A stretch of 51,611 bases of DNA, taken from the NCBI GenBank assembly GCA_964632175.1, contig CAZWBJ010000007.1:1-51611 (forward strand), written 5' to 3'. The notes beneath the pieces were generated by a model. The model worked only from the letters and a program-made list of their open reading frames with translations. It did no database searches and had not been told where the DNA came from. The DNA comes from JAWBSP01 sp964632175 (lineage in GTDB: Archaea > Hadarchaeota > Hadarchaeia > Hadarchaeales > JAWBSP01). Below, piece after piece: positions 1 to 9,390 of the stretch (position 1 is the stretch's first letter; every line of letters starts with the position of its first letter). The position numbers and the translations under genes were made by a program.

Positions 1-113
1 CATAGCGGCGGGGAAACACCCGGTCCCGTCAGATCCCGGAAGTTAAGCCCGCCGGCGATCCGGATGGTACTGCGGTGCGCGAGCCCGCGGGAAGTCCGGA
101 CAGCTGCCAGCCA
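1..113 (+). rRNA. rrf: 5S ribosomal RNA, 5' end cut by the window edge
   Basis: The sequence reads as archaeal 5S rRNA. It has the loop and helix blocks around GGTCCCGTCAGATCCCGG and GAAGTTAAGCCCGCCGGCG, followed by the 3' arm ending near GCTGCCAGCC. The first roughly 10 nucleotides, which would pair with the 3' end, lie outside the window. The 3' boundary is estimated from that closing helix. No 23S or 16S sequence is visible, so whether it belongs to an rRNA operon cannot be told. Confidence 0.85.
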
Positions 114-116
114 CCC

Positions 117-222
117 TTAAATTGCCTTGAACTTTTTAACGACCTTGGGCCTTACCTTCATGAAGAGCTTTCCCCTGCAGTGTGTGCAGCTCATGCGCTC
201 GGGAAGTTTTTCGTAGAGCTTT
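117..222 (-). CDS. rpo12: RNA polymerase subunit Rpo12 (RpoP), C-terminal part
   Basis: Read on the minus strand, the frame up to the N gap gives about 34 residues. It contains a CxxC knuckle (SCTHCRGKLF) followed by a basic tail, RPKVVKKFKAI. This pattern, with CPYCGxR...RPPxVKRxKA as the family form, is typical of the small zinc-ribbon subunit Rpo12/RpoP of archaeal RNA polymerase. The N-terminal CxxC and the start codon fall in or just beyond the run of Ns at 223-232. A GGAGAGGAGG stretch on the minus strand near 250-270 could be its ribosome binding site. The alternative, ribosomal protein L37Ae, fits less well. Confidence 0.6.
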
Positions 223-232
223 NNNNNNNNNN
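223..232. other. Assembly gap of 10 N
   Basis: Ten Ns interrupt the rpo12 reading frame. The distance left for the missing N-terminal half of Rpo12 is too short, so the gap is probably a placeholder of unknown true length. Confidence 0.95.
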
Positions 233-299
233 CACATCAGGATCCCACCCTCCTCTCCTTCTGAAGAATTTAAAGGTTTGAGGTGGAGAGTTTAAACGG

Positions 300-374
300 G
301 CCCTGGTGGTGTAGCCGGGACTAACATGCAGGCCTGTCGAGCCTGCGCCCCGGGTTCAAATCCCGGCCAGGGCG
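300..374 (+). tRNA. tRNA-Asp (anticodon GTC)
   Basis: The acceptor stem GCCCTGG/CCAGGGC, an anticodon arm CAGGC-CTGTCGA-GCCTG with GTC at the centre, and a T arm CCGGG-TTCAAAT-CCCGG all fold. The discriminator base is G, as expected for Asp. No CCA is encoded. It lies 3 nt upstream of tRNA-Lys, so the two are probably one transcript. Confidence 0.93.
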
Positions 375-377
375 CTT

Positions 378-451
378 GGGCCCGTAGCGCAGTCTGGTAG
401 CGCGTCGGCCTTTTAAGCCGGTGGTCGTGGGTTCGAATCCCACCGGGCCCG
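378..451 (+). tRNA. tRNA-Lys (anticodon TTT)
   Basis: The acceptor stem is GGGCCCG/CGGGCCC. The anticodon arm TCGGC-CTTTTAA-GCCGG presents TTT, and the T arm is GTGGG-TTCGAAT-CCCAC. The discriminator is G. It forms a tandem pair with tRNA-Asp. A second lysine isoacceptor (CTT) with the same acceptor stem is at 11153-11226. Confidence 0.94.
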
Positions 452-599
452 CCAATAAGCGAGGGAGCGGATCCGACTTCGTTCTCCTCTTGCTCGAGCT
501 GTACTCGTCCCTTGAGGAAGCACTCCCAGGCTGGCTATAGGCCTTAGGCAAAACTCGCTATACAAAATGTTAAATCGGGGTTGGGGAAAAGAAATCTAT

Positions 600-1964
600 A
601 TGGAGGGAATCCGTGAGGTTCCTGCGGGCCTGAGGGAGTGGGAGAGGATTGCTGCCCACTCGCACATCCTGGGTCTGGGGCTCGAGGGGCTCAAGGCGAA
701 ACCGGTCGCGGGTGGGATGGTGGGGCAGGTTGAGGCCAGGGAAGCGGCTGGGATTGTGGTTCAGATGATAAGGAAGGGAAAGTTCGCTGGCAGGGCAATC
801 CTGCTGGCCGGACCGCCGGGAACCGGGAAGACGGCCATCGCCGTGGCCATAGCAAAGGAGCTGGGGAGGGATGTTCCCTTCGTTCCCATCACCGCTTCGG
901 AAATCTATTCGGCCGAGATAAAGAAGACAGAGTTCCTAACCCAGACCCTGAGAAAGGCGATAGGGTTGAGGGTTCACGAGATGCGCAGGATCTATGAGGG
1001 GGAGGTCAAGGAGCTCAGGATAGACCAGCAGCCCCACCCGTACAACCCGTACATGAAAATCCCTGTGGGGGGTGTCATCAAATTGGCGACCAAGGATTCC
1101 AGCCAGACGCTGAAGATGGATCAGGGCTTCGCCATTTCGTTGCTCAGGCAGGGAGTGGAGACGGGAGACGTCATCCAGATAGACGCCGATTCGGGTCGTG
1201 TGGCGAAGTTGGGGAGGTCGAGAGAGGCCGCGGAGAGGGAGAAGGCAGATCTTGCGAGCGTCCCGGTGGTGGAGGTCCCCGAAGGCCCAGTTTTGAAAAA
1301 CAAGGAGTTCGTCTATCCCCTGACCCTCCACGATCTAGATGTCGCGCAGTCTAGGGCGGGGGTCAGTGTTTTCAGCCTTTTCTTCGGCGGGGAGGAGCGG
1401 AAGGAGATCTCGGGCGAAACTAGGGCGGAGGTGGATGAGATGGTCAAGGGATGGGTGGAGGGGGGGAGGGCGGAGATCCTTCCGGGAGTGGTTTTCATAG
1501 ACGAGTGCTCCATGCTGGATGTGGAAACGTTTTCCTTCTTGGGGAGGGGAATGGAGCAGGAACTCTCCCCCATAGTGATTTTTGCGACCAACCGCGGCAT
1601 AACCACAGTGAGGGGGACGGATTTCTCGGCCCCCCACGGGATGCCCTTGGACCTCTTGGACAGGCTTCTCATCATCCCCACCAGACCCTACACCCGCGAG
1701 GAGATACTGGAGATTCTCAAGATCAGGGCAAGGGCGGAGAAGATAGCCATCGAGGAGGAGGCAATCGAGTTTCTGGCGGATGTGGGGGCCCAGAGCTCCC
1801 TGAGGTATGCGGTGCAACTGCTCGCCCCGGCGGCGGAGGTTGCAGCAGCGGAGAAGTCGAAGAAGGTCACGAAGGAGCACATCCAGAGGGTCAGTAACCT
1901 TTTCGTGGATGTCAAGCGCTCGGTGGGATACCTGCGGGAATTCGAGGAGAAGATGCTCAAGTGA
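600..1964 (+). CDS. TIP49/RuvBL-family AAA+ ATPase (Rvb homologue)
   Basis: The 454-residue protein matches the eukaryotic RUVBL1/2 (pontin/reptin) family along its length. It opens with the family signature around IAAHSHILGLGL (residues 18-29), has Walker A GPPGTGKT at 71-78, and the family sequence SEIYSAEIKKTE soon after. An OB-like insertion domain follows (roughly 120-290). Walker B FIDEC lies near 300, sensor 1 IFATNRG near 326, and arginine-finger and lid motifs near LDLLDRLLII. Walker B has Cys where eukaryotic proteins have DEVH. I prefer ATG 600 over ATG 567 because family members begin a few residues before AHSH. It sits 33 bp before rpo5, suggesting co-transcription with RNA polymerase genes. 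The family assembles or remodels nucleoprotein complexes; its archaeal role is unsettled. Confidence 0.93.
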   Translation: MEGIREVPAGLREWERIAAHSHILGLGLEGLKAKPVAGGMVGQVEAREAAGIVVQMIRKGKFAGRAILLAGPPGTGKTAIAVAIAKELGRDVPFVPITASEIYSAEIKKTEFLTQTLRKAIGLRVHEMRRIYEGEVKELRIDQQPHPYNPYMKIPVGGVIKLATKDSSQTLKMDQGFAISLLRQGVETGDVIQIDADSGRVAKLGRSREAAEREKADLASVPVVEVPEGPVLKNKEFVYPLTLHDLDVAQSRAGVSVFSLFFGGEERKEISGETRAEVDEMVKGWVEGGRAEILPGVVFIDECSMLDVETFSFLGRGMEQELSPIVIFATNRGITTVRGTDFSAPHGMPLDLLDRLLIIPTRPYTREEILEILKIRARAEKIAIEEEAIEFLADVGAQSSLRYAVQLLAPAAEVAAAEKSKKVTKEHIQRVSNLFVDVKRSVGYLREFEEKMLK

Positions 1965-1997
1965 GTTACCGATTAAAAGGGAAGGGCGGAGAGGACG

Positions 1998-2267
1998 ATG
2001 GAGGAGACGGGGGAGACCGAGAAGAAGCCGAGCTTTAACGTTCTGGAGCATGTTTTGGTTCCCAAGCACGAGCTCCTGTCGGAGGAGGAGAAGCAGGAGG
2101 TTTTAAAGCGCCTGGGCCTCAAGCCGGAGGAGCTCCCCATCCTCCTCGTCACCGATCCCGCCGCCCAAGCCATAGGCGCCAAGCCTGGGGACTTGGTGAG
2201 GATAATCAGGGAAAGCCCCACGGCAGGAAAGGCAATCGTTTATAGGTTGGTGGCAGAGGAAATCTGA
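1998..2267 (+). CDS. rpoH: RNA polymerase subunit Rpo5 (RpoH)
   Basis: An 89-residue protein whose C-terminal three quarters is the archaeal RpoH fold. It contains the sequence HVLVPKHELLSEEE and the end block PAAQAIGAKPGDLVRI followed by a YRLV terminus. RpoH is the archaeal counterpart of the C-terminal domain of eukaryotic RPB5 and forms part of the jaw that grips downstream DNA. It is the first polymerase gene of the cluster, and rpoB starts at the base after its stop codon. A short acidic N-terminal extension precedes the conserved part. Confidence 0.97.
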   Translation: MEETGETEKKPSFNVLEHVLVPKHELLSEEEKQEVLKRLGLKPEELPILLVTDPAAQAIGAKPGDLVRIIRESPTAGKAIVYRLVAEEI

Positions 2268-5200
2268 ATGGAACTTGGCAATACTTGGGCCCTAGTGGAG
2301 GCCTTCATCGCCGAGAGGGGTGTGGTAAGGCAGCACTTGGACTCCTACAACGACTTCGTCGAGAACCGCCTTCAGAAGATCGTGGATGAAATAGGTGGGA
2401 TCGATCTTAATGTCCCGGAGAACATCAGGATAAAGTTCGGGAAGGTGAGGCTGGGGGAGCCCGTCTGGAAGGAGGCAGACACCGCGAGGGTCCCGCTTAC
2501 CCCGCAGCTGGCTAGGTTGAGGAACCTCACGTATCAAGCCCCCCTGATTTTGGAGATGTCGGTGGTGAGGGATGGCTCGGAATCCTTGCCCGAGGAGGTC
2601 ACGGTGGGCTACCTCCCGCTCATGGTCAAATCCAAATTCTGCGTTCTCCACGGGAAGTCACCCGAGGAGTTGGTGAAGATGGGGGAGGACCCGCTGGATC
2701 CGGGCGGGTACTTCATCGTGAACGGGACGGAGAGGGTCATCGTGGCACAGGAGGATCTGGTTCCCAACAAGATCCTCACCGAGAGGAATGAGCGGACGGG
2801 CACGGAGGTGGCAAAGGTTTTCTCCACCTACAGGGGGTTCCGATCCATGACCACGGTGGAACGCAGGAGGGACGGGATCATGTACGTGCACTATCCCGCC
2901 GTTCCCGGCCCCATCCCCTTGGTGGTCATGATGAGGGCTCTGGGTCTGATCTCGGACAGGGAGATAGTGGAAGCCATCTCGAAGGATCCGGAAATCGTCA
3001 GAGAGCTTTATGAGAACCTTCAGCAGGCCGCGGGGATCAAGAGTAGGGAGGATGCTCTGGACGTGATTGGAAGGAGGGTGGCCGTGGGTCAGCCCAAGGC
3101 CTACAGGTTGCAGAGGGCTGAGGAGGTGCTGGACAAGTACTTCCTCCCCCATCTGGGGACCACACCGGACAAGAGGAGGTGCAAGGCCTATTACCTCGGG
3201 ATAATGGCCCAGCGGGCGATAGAGCTGGCCCTCAAGAGAAGGGGTCTGGACGACAAAGACAACTATGCAAACAAAAGGCTCAGGCTCGCCGGGGATCTGC
3301 TGGAGGCCATCTTCAGGCTTGCCTTCGCGAACCTACTCAAGGATATCCAGTTCCAGCTCGAGCGCTCCTACTCTAGGGGAAGGCAGTTGATGCTGGGAAC
3401 CTCGGTGCGGACGGACGTGCTGACCGAGAGGCTGCTTCATTCCTTGGCGACGGGGAACTGGCCCGGAGGCAGAACGGGGATAAGCCAGCTCCTGGACAGG
3501 ACATGTTACATCTCCACCCTTTCCCATTTGAGGAGGGTGGTTTCCCCCCTGAGCAGGAGCCAGCCGCACTTTGAGGCGAGGGACCTTCATCCCACTCACT
3601 GGGGGAGGATCTGCCCCGTGGAGACGCCCGAGGGCCCCAACTGCGGCCTTGTGAAAAACCTTGCTCTCCTCGTAGAGATTACCACAGGTTCGGATCCCGC
3701 GGAGGTCATCAGGATCTTGCCCGAGTACGGGGTGAAGCTGATCGAGAAGGGAAGTGAGCATCTGGGCAAAATCCCGGTATACGTGAACGGCAGCTTGGTG
3801 GGTGCGGTGGAGGACGGAGAAAAGCTGGCGGCGGAACTGAGGAGGGCAAGGAGAAGCGGTAAGCTCAGCCAGCAGGTGAGCATATCCTACAGACTGGACA
3901 CGAGGGAGGTTTCCATCACCACCGACGAGGGGAGGGTGAGGAGGCCGCTGATAGTGGTGGAGAACGGCAAGCCGAGGCTGACCCCAGAGCTCCTGAAGAA
4001 GGTGGAGGCGGGGGAGCTGGGGTGGAGCCAGCTGGTGGAGGCGGGAGTGATAGAATACTTGGATCCCGAGGAGGAGGAGAACGCCAACATAGCGGTCAAG
4101 GCCGACGAGATCACCCCTGAGACCACCCACCTCGAACTCCACCCGACCGTTCTCTTCGGGGTGAGCGCCTGTCTGATACCCTACCCCGAGCACAACCAGT
4201 CGCCGAGGAACGTTTATGCCGCCAACATGGCCAAGCAGGCAATCGGGGTGGGTCAGGTTTCCTTCCACTGCAGAGTGGACACTAGGGGTCACCTCCTGAA
4301 CTATCCCCAGATCCCGCTGGTTCAAACCAAGGCGCTGAACGTCGTCGGGTACAACAGACGCCCGGCGGGGCAAAACTTGGTGGTGGCGATTGCCTGCTAC
4401 GGTGGCTACAACATGGAGGACGCCATCATAGCCAACCGCGACTCCATTCAGAGGGGGATGGGGAGAAGCACCTGCACTAGGCTCTACGAGACGGAGGCCA
4501 TCCGGTATCCTGGGGGGCAGATGGACAGAATAGAGGTGCCCAGCGAGGAGATAAAAGGTTTCGCCGATCCCGTGCACTACGCCAACCTCGGGCAACTGGA
4601 TGGCCTGGCGGAGTTGGAAACGGAGGTCAAGGGGGAGGGGGTGCTTGTCGGGAAAACCAGCCCGCCAAGGTTCTTCGGGGAGATGGACGAGTTCGGGATA
4701 AAGGGTCAGACGGAGAAGCGTGAGACCTCCGTGAGGCTGAGGCCCAGTGAGGAGGGGATAGTGGATCAGGTTTTCCTGACGGTGAGCGGGGAGGGGAACA
4801 AGCTGGCGAGGGTTCGAGTCAGGGAGATGAGGATGCCGGAGTTGGGGGACAAGTTCGCCTCGAGGCATGGGCAGAAGGGTGTGATAGGCATCCTCTTGGA
4901 CGGGGCGGACATGCCCTTCACCGAGGACGGGGTGGTGCCGGATATCATCATCAATCCCCACGCCATTCCCTCTAGGATGTCGCTCGGCCAGCTGATTGAG
5001 ATGATAGGGGGAAAAGCCGGTGCTTTGAGAGGCAGGTTCGTGGACGGAACCCCCTTCGATAAGGTCGAGGAATCGGAGTTAAGAAACTGGCTTAGGGAAC
5101 TCGGGTTCAACCCCTCCGGCAAGGAGATTCTGTATGATGGGGTCAGCGGGGAGATGATACCCGTGGAGATTTTCATAGGCCCGTGCTACTATCAGAAGCT

Positions 5201-5585
5201 GCACCACATGGCGGCGGACAAGATTCACTCCCGCTCTAGGGGTCCGGTGCAGATTCTCACGCACCAGCCCACGGAGGGGAGGGCGAGGGAGGGAGGTCTC
5301 AGATTTGGGGAGATGGAGAGGGACTGCTTGCTGGGGCATGGTGCGGCCATGTTGCTGAAGGATAGGCTGCTGTATGGATCAGATAGGTACACGGCCTACG
5401 TATGCGGGAAGTGCGGGAACTTTGTAGCGTACAATTCCAGAAAGGACGCTTACATATGTCCCATGTGCGGGGAGGAGCCTGAGGTGTATTCCATAGAGAT
5501 ACCGTATACCTTTAAAATACTCTTAGATGAACTTCGCGCCCTTGCCTTGAACCCCAGGGTGAGGCTTAAGGAGAGGGTGGCATGA
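2268..5585 (+). CDS. rpoB: RNA polymerase subunit B (Rpo2), undivided
   Basis: A single 1105-residue chain carries the whole second-largest catalytic subunit; in many methanogens and halophiles it is split into B'' and B'. Landmarks in order are the protrusion block with FIVNGTERVIVAQ near 150, the fork region HPTHWGRICPVETPEGPNCGL near 440-460, and GYNMEDAIIANRDS near 705-720. The catalytic-cleft signature GDKFASRHGQKG lies near 860 and the C-terminal zinc ribbon (CGKCG...CPMCG) near 1045-1070. It begins directly after rpoH and overlaps rpoA' by 4 bp (ATGA), so translation is probably coupled. Confidence 0.98.
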   Translation: MELGNTWALVEAFIAERGVVRQHLDSYNDFVENRLQKIVDEIGGIDLNVPENIRIKFGKVRLGEPVWKEADTARVPLTPQLARLRNLTYQAPLILEMSVVRDGSESLPEEVTVGYLPLMVKSKFCVLHGKSPEELVKMGEDPLDPGGYFIVNGTERVIVAQEDLVPNKILTERNERTGTEVAKVFSTYRGFRSMTTVERRRDGIMYVHYPAVPGPIPLVVMMRALGLISDREIVEAISKDPEIVRELYENLQQAAGIKSREDALDVIGRRVAVGQPKAYRLQRAEEVLDKYFLPHLGTTPDKRRCKAYYLGIMAQRAIELALKRRGLDDKDNYANKRLRLAGDLLEAIFRLAFANLLKDIQFQLERSYSRGRQLMLGTSVRTDVLTERLLHSLATGNWPGGRTGISQLLDRTCYISTLSHLRRVVSPLSRSQPHFEARDLHPTHWGRICPVETPEGPNCGLVKNLALLVEITTGSDPAEVIRILPEYGVKLIEKGSEHLGKIPVYVNGSLVGAVEDGEKLAAELRRARRSGKLSQQVSISYRLDTREVSITTDEGRVRRPLIVVENGKPRLTPELLKKVEAGELGWSQLVEAGVIEYLDPEEEENANIAVKADEITPETTHLELHPTVLFGVSACLIPYPEHNQSPRNVYAANMAKQAIGVGQVSFHCRVDTRGHLLNYPQIPLVQTKALNVVGYNRRPAGQNLVVAIACYGGYNMEDAIIANRDSIQRGMGRSTCTRLYETEAIRYPGGQMDRIEVPSEEIKGFADPVHYANLGQLDGLAELETEVKGEGVLVGKTSPPRFFGEMDEFGIKGQTEKRETSVRLRPSEEGIVDQVFLTVSGEGNKLARVRVREMRMPELGDKFASRHGQKGVIGILLDGADMPFTEDGVVPDIIINPHAIPSRMSLGQLIEMIGGKAGALRGRFVDGTPFDKVEESELRNWLRELGFNPSGKEILYDGVSGEMIPVEIFIGPCYYQKLHHMAADKIHSRSRGPVQILTHQPTEGRAREGGLRFGEMERDCLLGHGAAMLLKDRLLYGSDRYTAYVCGKCGNFVAYNSRKDAYICPMCGEEPEVYSIEIPYTFKILLDELRALALNPRVRLKERVA

Positions 5586-8194
5586 GGCCGCCGCTCAGAG
5601 CCGTTGCTTTTATAGAGCTCGGGCTCCTCTCCCCCGATCAGATACACAAGATGTCAGTGGTGAAGGTGGTCACTCCAGACACCTACGACGAGAGCGGCTA
5701 CCCCATCGACAGGGGATTGATGGACAGGCGCCTAGGCGTGGTGGATCCTGGTCTGAGGTGCAGAACCTGCGGGGAAAAGGCCGGAAGGTGTCCCGGTCAT
5801 TTCGGTCACATTGAGCTCACGCGACCGGTGATTCATATCGGTTACGTGAAGGAGATTCACGAAATCCTACAGGTGACGTGCAGGGCCTGCGGAAGGATAC
5901 TGCTTCCGGAGGAAACCTTGGAGAACTTCCGGAAAAAAATGCAGCAGATGGAGGAGTGGTGGCAAATCGCCGAGAAGGTTAAAGCGAGGGCTCTGGGAGT
6001 GAAGGAATGTCCCCACTGCGGGGAGCACCAGGTGGAGATCAAGCTCGAGAAGCCGTACACCTTCATCGAGGGCAAGGAGAGGAGGACGCCCTCGGATCTA
6101 AGGGAGAGACTGGAGTGGATAACCGATTCGGATGCGATGCTTCTGGGCATCGACCCCAAAAACGCGAGGCCGGAATGGATGATTCTCACGGTCCTGCCCG
6201 TTCCACCTCCCACCATGAGGCCGAGCATGGTTTTGGAAACGGGGATAAGATCAGAGGACGACCTCACCCACAAGCTGGTGGACATCATAAGGATCAATGA
6301 GAGACTGGCCGACAACATCCAAGCTGGTGCGCCCCATCTCATCGTGGAGGATCTGTGGGAGTTGCTCCAGTACCATGTGGCGACTTACTTCTCCAATGAG
6401 ATCTCCGGTGTCCCCCCCGCTAGGCACCGCTCAGGCAGGGTGCTCACCACGCTGGCCCAGCGCCTGAAGGGAAAGGAGGGCAGATTCAGGGGCTACCTCT
6501 GTGGGAAGAGGGTCGATTTTTCGGCCAGGGCGGTAATTTCACCCGATCCCTCCCTTAGCATCAACGAGGTGGGGGTGCCGGAGTATGTGGCAAAAGACCT
6601 CACCGTTCCGATGAGGGTTACCCTTTTCAACCTAGAGGAAGCGAGAAACTTCGTCAGGAGGGGGCCGGACATTCACCCTGGAGCGAGATGGGTGATAACC
6701 CCTGAGGGAAAGAGGTACGACCTGCGCTTCGCCGACCGTGAGGAGCTAGCGAAGAGCTTGGATGTGGGCTGGACGGTGGAGAGACATCTCATGGACGGTG
6801 ATCTGGTCCTCTTCAACAGGCAACCCTCCCTGCACAGGATGTCCATCATGGCCCACAGGGTCAGGGTCATGCCCGGAAAGACGTTCAGGCTCAATCTTTC
6901 TGTCTGCCCTCCCTTCAACGCCGACTTCGATGGGGATGAAATGAACTTGCACGTTCTGCAGGGGGAGGAGGCAAGAGCTGAGGCACGGATACTCCTCTAT
7001 GTACAGGAGCACATCTTGTCCCCGAGGTTCGGGGGGCCCATCATCGGCGGAATACAGGAGCACATAACGGGGGCTTACCTCCTCACGAGGAGAGAAACCC
7101 TACTCACCCGGGAACAGGCGCAACAGTTGCTGTTTGAGGCTGGGATAAGTACAGAGCTACCCCCGCCGGCAGTAAAGAAGGAGGGCAAGGAGTACTGGAC
7201 GGGTAAGCAGATTTTCAGCCTCTTGCTCCCAAAAGAGCTTACTATCACCTTCAGGGCAAAAATATGCCAGAACCACTCCGAGTGCAAGGGGATGGACTGT
7301 CCGGTTGATGCCTACGTGGTGATAAAGAATGGGGAGCTCCTCAGCGGTGTTATCGATGCGAACGCCATCAAGGCTCTGGATAAATGTACGCTTCTGAACA
7401 GGATAGCCAAGGATTTCGGTTCTACCGCCGCTGCGGAGTTCTTGGACAAGGTGACCAGGCTTTCTATTGCCACCGCGAAGATGTTGGGCTTCACGACGGC
7501 GCTAGGTGATGTGGAGATACCCCCTGCCGCCTTGGAGAGAATCGAGGAACTCATGGAGGAGAAAAAGAAGGAAGTGAACAAGCTGATTGAAATCTACAAT
7601 AGAGGGGAGTTGGAGCCGCTGCCCGGGAGGAGTTTGGAGGAGACTTTGGAAATGAGGATAATGGAGGTTTTAGCGGAGGCCAGAGACGGGGCGGGGGACA
7701 TAGCCGAGAAGCACTTGGGATTGGCTAATCATTCGGTGATCATGGCCAGAACTGGAGCTAGGGGGAGTATGCTAAATCTCACCCAGATGGCGGCGTGTGT
7801 TGGCCAGCAGTCTGTGAGGGGCGAAAGACCTAAGCGGGGATACTTCCAGAGGGTTCTTCCCCACTTCCGTCGGGAGGATCTGGGAGCGGAGGCTAGGGGG
7901 TTTATTTCCTCAAGTTACAAGAGAGGGCTAAATCCTATAGAATTCTTTTTCCATGCTATGGGGGGAAGGGAAGGTTTGGTAGATACCGCTGTGAGGACCT
8001 CCCAGAGTGGATACCTTCAGAGGAGGCTGATAAACGCCCTACAGGACCTGAGGGTTATGGAGGATGGGACGGTGAGAGGAATCAGGGGTAGGGTGGTACA
8101 GTTTTTGTATGGAGAGGACGGGGTAGACCCGATGAAAAGTGACAGGGGCAGGGGGGTGGATGTGGAGAAGGTGATTGAGAAGGTGTTGATGTAA
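5582..8194 (+). CDS. rpoA1: RNA polymerase subunit A' (Rpo1N)
   Basis: The 870-residue N-terminal part of the largest subunit. The clamp zinc site is seen as CRTCG...CPGHFGH near residues 59-75, and a second zinc knuckle CRACG...CPHCG near 98-147. The catalytic magnesium loop NADFDGDEM is near 447-455. The RQPSLHRMSIMAHRV block just before it is also canonical. The bridge-helix region is near GGREGLVDTAVRTSQSGYLQ, close to the C-terminus. The gene overlaps rpoB by 4 bp, and its last base is the first base of the rpoA'' start codon. Confidence 0.98.
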   Translation: MRPPLRAVAFIELGLLSPDQIHKMSVVKVVTPDTYDESGYPIDRGLMDRRLGVVDPGLRCRTCGEKAGRCPGHFGHIELTRPVIHIGYVKEIHEILQVTCRACGRILLPEETLENFRKKMQQMEEWWQIAEKVKARALGVKECPHCGEHQVEIKLEKPYTFIEGKERRTPSDLRERLEWITDSDAMLLGIDPKNARPEWMILTVLPVPPPTMRPSMVLETGIRSEDDLTHKLVDIIRINERLADNIQAGAPHLIVEDLWELLQYHVATYFSNEISGVPPARHRSGRVLTTLAQRLKGKEGRFRGYLCGKRVDFSARAVISPDPSLSINEVGVPEYVAKDLTVPMRVTLFNLEEARNFVRRGPDIHPGARWVITPEGKRYDLRFADREELAKSLDVGWTVERHLMDGDLVLFNRQPSLHRMSIMAHRVRVMPGKTFRLNLSVCPPFNADFDGDEMNLHVLQGEEARAEARILLYVQEHILSPRFGGPIIGGIQEHITGAYLLTRRETLLTREQAQQLLFEAGISTELPPPAVKKEGKEYWTGKQIFSLLLPKELTITFRAKICQNHSECKGMDCPVDAYVVIKNGELLSGVIDANAIKALDKCTLLNRIAKDFGSTAAAEFLDKVTRLSIATAKMLGFTTALGDVEIPPAALERIEELMEEKKKEVNKLIEIYNRGELEPLPGRSLEETLEMRIMEVLAEARDGAGDIAEKHLGLANHSVIMARTGARGSMLNLTQMAACVGQQSVRGERPKRGYFQRVLPHFRREDLGAEARGFISSSYKRGLNPIEFFFHAMGGREGLVDTAVRTSQSGYLQRRLINALQDLRVMEDGTVRGIRGRVVQFLYGEDGVDPMKSDRGRGVDVEKVIEKVLM

Positions 8195-9390
8195 TGCCGG
8201 GGGTATCTCCAGAAACCATAAAAGAGAGGGTGCGGGAGCTGGCGGGGGATCTACCTCCCTCGATCCTCGATGAACTTGAGAGAGAGCTGGTGAAGAAGGC
8301 GAAGGAGAGGAGCATTACCCATGAGAAGCTGAATCAAGTATTTGAGGAGGTGAAGAAGGTATATAGAAACAGCTGGGTGGAGCCTGGGGAACCCGTGGGC
8401 ATCGTGGCTGCTCAGTCCATTGGTGAACCCGGAACCCAGATGACCCTGAGGACCTTCCACTATGCGGGGGTGGCCGAGCTCAACGTTACGCTGGGCCTCC
8501 CTAGACTTATAGAAATTCTTGATGTGAGAAGAACCCCGACCACACCCCTCATGACCATCTACTTACAGAAAAAATTTGCTAAGGAAAGGGAACGTGCCGT
8601 GGAAATCGCCCAGCGCATCGAGATGACGGTGATTGAAGACTTGGTTTCGCAGTTTGAGATCGACCTGATCAACCGGCAGCTCATTCTCTCCCTCAACAGG
8701 GTGCGCCTCAGGCAAAAGGGGGTGAAGGCAGAAGAGATTGCACAGAAAATTCGAGATGAGCTACACGTGGAGGCTGTACTCGATGACAGCAAGATAAAGG
8801 TGAGGCCTAAAGAGGGGGGAATGAGCGCTCTCAGGGAGCTGCAAGGCAAGATTCGTAGTATTCCTCTTCGTGGCGTGGAAGGGATCACAAGGGTGGTGGT
8901 GAAAAAGGAGGGGGACGAATATGTCATTTATACGGAGGGCTCAAACCTGAAGAAGATTCTTGAAATGGAGGAAGTAGACAAGCGCAGGACGGTTACCAAC
9001 GACATCGTGGAAATAGAAAGGATTCTGGGAATCGAGGCGGCCAGAAGGGCGATTATCGAGGAGGCGGTTAAGACCCTTCAGGAGCAGGGGCTCGAGGTTG
9101 ATGTCAGACATCTCATGCTGGTGGCTGACATGATGACCTGTACCGGCAGGATTAGACAGGTGGGGAGACACGGAATAAGTGGCGAGAAACCCAGCTTCCT
9201 TGCTAGGGCGGCCTTTGAGACCACCGTTCAGCACCTGCTGGACGCCTCTCTCAGAGGAGAAAGGGATGAGTTAAAAGGAGTTATAGAGAGCGTTATTGCT
9301 GGGCAGACAGTCCCGCTTGGAACTGGAACGGTTGATTTGATGATGGGGGAAAACCGTGGACGTAGAGGAGGAAATCCGCAGGGCAGTTGA
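8194..9390 (+). CDS. rpoA2: RNA polymerase subunit A'' (Rpo1C)
   Basis: The 398-residue C-terminal part of the largest subunit. The trigger-loop region VGIVAAQSIGEPGTQMTLR followed by TFHYAG lies near residues 67-95. The jaw and C-terminal clamp parts follow, with DMMTCTGRIRQVGRHGI near 310 and LARAAFETTVQHLLDAS near 335. A' and A'' are separately translated halves, as in nearly all archaea. The end of this gene is overlapped by the GTG start of rpl30e over 35 bp. Confidence 0.98.
   Translation: MPGVSPETIKERVRELAGDLPPSILDELERELVKKAKERSITHEKLNQVFEEVKKVYRNSWVEPGEPVGIVAAQSIGEPGTQMTLRTFHYAGVAELNVTLGLPRLIEILDVRRTPTTPLMTIYLQKKFAKERERAVEIAQRIEMTVIEDLVSQFEIDLINRQLILSLNRVRLRQKGVKAEEIAQKIRDELHVEAVLDDSKIKVRPKEGGMSALRELQGKIRSIPLRGVEGITRVVVKKEGDEYVIYTEGSNLKKILEMEEVDKRRTVTNDIVEIERILGIEAARRAIIEEAVKTLQEQGLEVDVRHLMLVADMMTCTGRIRQVGRHGISGEKPSFLARAAFETTVQHLLDASLRGERDELKGVIESVIAGQTVPLGTGTVDLMMGENRGRRGGNPQGS

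Noticed and set aside
1335..2069. 244-codon minus-strand frame across the TIP49 and rpo5 genes
   Set aside because: It runs antisense across two conserved genes and has no recognisable motif.
3333..4961. 542-codon minus-strand open frame inside rpoB
   Set aside because: It is fully antisense to highly conserved rpoB, has a shadow-like composition rich in His, Pro and Leu, and no family motif. It results from the GC-rich codon use of rpoB.
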